A stretch of 64,000 nucleotides of DNA from NCBI GenBank assembly GCA_021399435.1, contig JAJTUP010000005.1, forward strand, positions 1,302,001 through 1,366,000, read 5' to 3'. The stretch comes from Diaporthe sp. PMI_573. Taxonomy: Eukaryota; Ascomycota; Sordariomycetes; Diaporthales; Diaporthaceae. Shown here in pieces: positions 60,519-64,000 of this stretch. The position numbers were made by a program, and so were the translations under genes. Under the pieces are notes generated by a model. The model did no database searches. It was not told the origin of the DNA and saw only the letters and a program-made list of their open reading frames with translations. Numbering within the stretch: the first letter of the stretch is position 1; each line of letters opens with the position of its first letter.

Positions 60519-62369
60519 ATGACCCTTCACGATATGTCCGCCTCGCCTGAGGACTCGGAGCGGGATGTCGCTCCCACGGCACAAGACCCAATAACGTTCC
60601 AAAAGGCCGACTTGGAGCGTCTGGGACGTCAACGGCCCGAGACCTTCAAGACGGCCTTCTCGGAGATCATGTTCTGCACGTCGATGTTGGTGTCGATGTT
60701 GATGTCGGTTAGTTTGCTACATAAACACACAAGGACTCTCCTTCTCCCATCACTCTAACATAATTGTACATGCCAGGAATACTTCGTCTCCGGCTTCAAC
60801 ATCCTCCTTCCAACCGTCTCAAAGGAGATGAACATCCCGCTCGGGGCTCAGATATGGCCATCCAGTGTCTTCGCCCTGATACTCGGCGCGCTGCTCCTCC
60901 CCCTAGGCAGGATAGCCGACATATACGGCGGCTTCGTCGTCTTCACCGCGGGGCTGGCCTGGTTCGTCGTCTGGACCATCATCGCCGGGTTCAGCGTCAA
61001 CTACGAGATGCTCATCGCGGCCCGGGCGCTCCAGGGCCTGGGCCCCGCCGCCTTCCTGCCCACGGGCATCATGATCCTCGGCAAGATCTACCGCCCCGGC
61101 CCCAGGAAGAACCTCATCTTCAGCCTGTATGGCGCGTTCGCGCCGCTGGGCTTCTTCTTCGGCGTCATCATCGGTGGCATAGCGGGTGAGTACCTCACGT
61201 GGAGGTGGTACTTCTGGCTCGGCGCCATCGTCACCGGCTTCTGCACCGTCAGCGCGTTCTTCAGCATCCCGCGCGGCGACTTGAACACCCCCGGCGTCAA
61301 GATGGACTGGTGGGGTGTCGTGACCACGGTCCCTGCGCTCGTCCTGATTGTATATGCGGTCACGGACGGCGCCCATGCGCCAAATGGCTGGGGGACAAAT
61401 TATGTCATCGCGACGTTCGTCATAGGCGTGTTGTTGCTGGCCGTGGCTGTTGTCGTTGAAGGTTCGGTCGCCGAACAGCCCCTACTGCCTAAGAGCCTGT
61501 TCCATCCAAAGTACTTCAAGACTATTCTGGTGGCCCTCAGCTTTTCGTACGGTAATTTCGGTATTTTTATGTACTACGCCAGTTTCTAGTAAGTGATGAA
61601 TATCCCTTTCACCCTCGGTCAGCATGCTAATCTCGAGGACATTTACAGTCTCTACAAAGTCATGGACTACAGCGTCCTCTCAACGGCGTTGGCATTCATC
61701 CCGTGAGTAGCCTTCTATTTTATTTCCCACCTTTCTATGTTGTTCTGATCCCATCCCTTGTCTCGTCTTCATTCACAACCTCCCAGGCCTTCAATAGCTA
61801 ACTCCAAACGACATAGTATGGCAGCAGGAGGAGTAGTCCTCGCGACAGTGGGCGGCTTCACCCTACACCTCCTCCCTGGCCGCGTCCTCCTGATCATCGC
61901 GGGGGCAGGCAGCATCGTCAGCGTGCTCCTCTTCGCGCTGATCCCGGAGGGCGGCTCCTACTGGGCGTGGGTGCTGCCGTCCATGATCGGTGCCACCATC
62001 GGGGTCGACATCGCCTTCAATGTCAGCAACGTCTTCATCACGACCAACGTCCCACACAAGGACCAGGGCGCCGCGGGCGCGCTCATCTACAGCATCCTGT
62101 TCCTGCCCATCAGTTTGTTTTTGGGCATCTCGGACGTCGTGGCCGCGAGCTACGAGCACAGGGGCACCATGGTGAGCTACAAGGCCGCGTTCTGGTTCAG
62201 CGTGGGCTGTGCTGCGGCGTCGATGGTGCTCTTCTGTTTTGTCGATACCGGCAAGGCGGAGAGCCAGCTGAGGGTTGAGGAGAAGGAGGCGATTGCCGAG
62301 AGCTCTGGGCAGGAGGACGAGGGCGTTATTGTAGTGGGCGTAAGAGATGATGCTGCCCGAGCCGTGTGA
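60519..62369 (+). CDS. MFS drug/toxin transporter (DHA-type)
   Basis: Four exons (60519-60707, 60777-61588, 61649-61702 and 61817-62369) encode 535 residues. About 12-14 membrane helices are predictable. MFS signatures are PLGRIADIYGG after the second helix (motif A-like), ARALQGLGPAAFLPTGIMILG (the drug:H+ antiporter motif region) and GFFFGVIIGGIAGEYLTWRWYFW. The cytosolic N-terminus has about 50 residues and the C-terminal tail is acidic. The product should export xenobiotics or metabolites at the plasma membrane by proton antiport. Exon 3 is short (54 nt). The divergent Zn2Cys6 gene is a likely regulator. Confidence 0.93.
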
Positions 62370-62527
62370 ACTGCATTAGAGATAGATGTAATTATCATAC
62401 TATAATAGCGCTGATGGTATCATTCAAAAAGCCACAACGCCACCTTTATCCAAGTTATTGTCCAAGAATATGCGTGTCCAAAACTTCCTTTACGCCTGGT
62501 TCCCCATACGCATGCCCTCTATCCCTT

Positions 62528-64000
62528 CTACCGGTGAAACAAACTCCCTTCCCGGTGCCTCTGGTCCACGTCGCCCTTCAGGCCAAACCCACACCTCATC
62601 TCGGTTGAATAGGCCCTCCTCCTGCGGAAGTATCCGGAGCTCGATCGCTCTTCAGGGACGGCACGCTCGCCGTAGCCCACGCTCTCCACGCCCATGAGGT
62701 TGGGATCCGGTCCGATCTCCGGAGGCGGCGACGCAGGGCTTAGGCCCCCGACCTTGCTGTCATTCATGATGCCATAACCGAGCCTGAGCTTCTTGACATC
62801 CTTGGGGACGTCCCCCCTGTCCTGGAGGGGCCCCATCCAGGCGACCTTCTCGAGCGCGGGGCCCCTCGTGGCGGCGACGAGGGACGAGAAGTGTGTGTTC
62901 CTGGTGACGCCCCCGTTCTCGCGGATCGCCAGGCTGCCGACCGCCACGCAGATGAGCGTGAGCGCCACTGCGATGCTGTACACGATCCACAGGTCCCGCT
63001 TGTGGTAGGCGTACGCGTTGCCGGTGCGGGTCCGCGTGCAGTTGTAGTTGTAGTCTGACTCGTCGCCCGTACCGGTCCGCGCGCCGGATGATGTGGGGAT
63101 CCCACCTTTATAGAGGGTCCCTGACTGCTCGGAGGGCCGCGAGGCCCAGACGACCTCGACGAATTGTGGGTTGCTGAACATGGACAGGATGAGGTCCTCG
63201 TAGAGTCCCTGTACCATGGACATGAGTTCTGGGTAAGGGAAGTAGTTGTTGCGTGGGTCGAGTAATTTGGTCTGGATGGCTTCGGTATTCTGGATTGGGT
63301 TGATGAGCGTGTCCTCGACCTCGACCGTGCCGTTCACAAATTTCCGCAACATGTATCCGATGGAGTGGTACGCGGCGACCCGTCGATAGCGGGCCGTGTC
63401 CGTGGGATATATGTAGTTCTCCTCGGGTATTGCGGTAACATTGTCATCAGTTCCGTCGTTTGCCTCTATACTGGGAATAAAGGTGGTGTTGATGATGGGT
63501 GCGCCGAATTTGCGGCTGCTCATCCTGGCGGTCTGTGCCCCGTCGGTGTAGTTGAAGGTGGCGACGTAATCTGTCTCACGGTGTTCACAGGCGAATATCT
63601 TGGGCGTGAACGCATCTTCCCATTCCGGGTCGGATCGGTTGGGCTGTACCTCTCCTGGGGTGTTCAGGACAACATATCCGATCCAGATGACAGGTTCCGT
63701 TCTTAGAGCTCCGAAGTGTGGCGGTAACTCAGAATTGGGGATATTCGGAATCCCTGCCACCCCGACGTTCTTCAACTGGGTGGTTGAGTATTCGCCGCCA
63801 GTAGCATAGGCATAATAGCTGTATTGGCCTTGCGGGAGTAGGATGTCGGTGCCGAATGGGGGCTCAGCTTGGCCTGTCTCTTGGGTAAGGTTGACCGGCG
63901 TGGAGCCTACGCCGCTTGCTACCTCGGTGCAGTCGTAGCCGGGTGCAGTGAATTCGACATCGAAGGTGCAGTTCCATCCGGAGCTGCATACCTCGAAGGA
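62528..64000 (-). CDS. Large membrane glycoprotein of unknown function (5' part beyond window)
   Basis: The frame runs from the right edge (first visible residues SFEVCSSGWNCTFDVEFTAPG) to the stop at 62528, 490 residues without an intron. The visible N-terminal part is an extracellular region with cysteines and NxT sites (CTFDVEF, NYTDG, IINTTF). One transmembrane helix, LWIVYSIAVALTLICVAVGSLAI, follows at about residue 345 of the visible part. The cytosolic tail is Pro/Ser/Arg-rich. The GWNCTF...APGY pattern occurs in fungal multi-pass proteins sometimes labelled formylmethionine-deformylase-like, a label with no enzymatic support. More helices probably lie in the missing N-terminus. It converges on the MFS gene. 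Confidence 0.75.
   Translation of the reverse strand, partial: SFEVCSSGWNCTFDVEFTAPGYDCTEVASGVGSTPVNLTQETGQAEPPFGTDILLPQGQYSYYAYATGGEYSTTQLKNVGVAGIPNIPNSELPPHFGALRTEPVIWIGYVVLNTPGEVQPNRSDPEWEDAFTPKIFACEHRETDYVATFNYTDGAQTARMSSRKFGAPIINTTFIPSIEANDGTDDNVTAIPEENYIYPTDTARYRRVAAYHSIGYMLRKFVNGTVEVEDTLINPIQNTEAIQTKLLDPRNNYFPYPELMSMVQGLYEDLILSMFSNPQFVEVVWASRPSEQSGTLYKGGIPTSSGARTGTGDESDYNYNCTRTRTGNAYAYHKRDLWIVYSIAVALTLICVAVGSLAIRENGGVTRNTHFSSLVAATRGPALEKVAWMGPLQDRGDVPKDVKKLRLGYGIMNDSKVGGLSPASPPPEIGPDPNLMGVESVGYGERAVPEERSSSGYFRRRRAYSTEMRCGFGLKGDVDQRHREGSLFHR

Overview
The window is nuclear DNA from a filamentous ascomycete (Pezizomycotina, most likely Sordariomycetes). Almost every gene is interrupted by short introns of 44-260 nt with GT...AG ends, and coding exons prefer C or G at the third codon position. 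The gene set is typical of these fungi: pisatin-demethylase-type P450s, a LysM secreted protein, a Zn2Cys6 regulator, a NO VEIN-like ATPase, a secretory LIP-type lipase and an S28 peptidase. Exon boundaries were worked out by hand from splice sites, reading phase and protein-family continuity. No RNA gene or intact transposon was found.

Layout. 0-6.5 kb: the 3' end of an unrecognised gene, a cytochrome P450 (A, +), and a convergent single-LysM secreted protein. 6.6-12.4 kb: a Dnf3-like P4-ATPase lipid flippase and a small zinc-finger/coiled-coil protein. 13-20 kb: a frameshifted isochorismatase-like gene, then a 1480-residue NO VEIN/sacsin-type GHKL ATPase gene whose C-terminal DUF3883-like module survives only as broken reading-frame fragments. 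20-25 kb (-): a 2-oxoglutarate/Fe(II) dioxygenase and a type II membrane protein with a fucose-lectin-like ectodomain. 25-29 kb: no gene supported. 29-37 kb (+): an S28 serine peptidase, Snf5/Sfh1 (chromatin remodelling) and a zinc-finger protein. 37-41.4 kb: P450 B (-) facing a frameshifted O-methyltransferase (+). 41.8-47 kb (-): a Yvc1-like vacuolar TRP channel and an aquaglyceroporin. 48-57 kb: an aldo/keto reductase, a secretory lipase, a DUF218 protein and a frameshifted cysteine-containing secreted protein. 58-62.4 kb: a Zn2Cys6/Fungal_trans_2 regulator and an MFS transporter share a 749-bp promoter region that carries a perfect CGG-N5-CCG palindrome. 62.5-64 kb: the 3' part of a large membrane glycoprotein gene that runs off the window.

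The genes mix housekeeping functions (flippase, Snf5, Yvc1) with accessory functions (P450s, methyltransferase, dioxygenase, LysM protein, secreted hydrolases, drug transporter). I see no large biosynthetic cluster, because no polyketide, peptide or terpene synthase is present. The clearest functional modules are the divergent regulator/MFS pair and the divergent P450 B/O-methyltransferase pair. Three genes carry single-base frameshifts, mostly at homopolymer runs. That pattern raises the question of sequencing error versus true pseudogenes. Dispersed minisatellites, a TACCTAGGTA palindrome and a T25-A8-C10 tract are the main unexplained non-coding signals.
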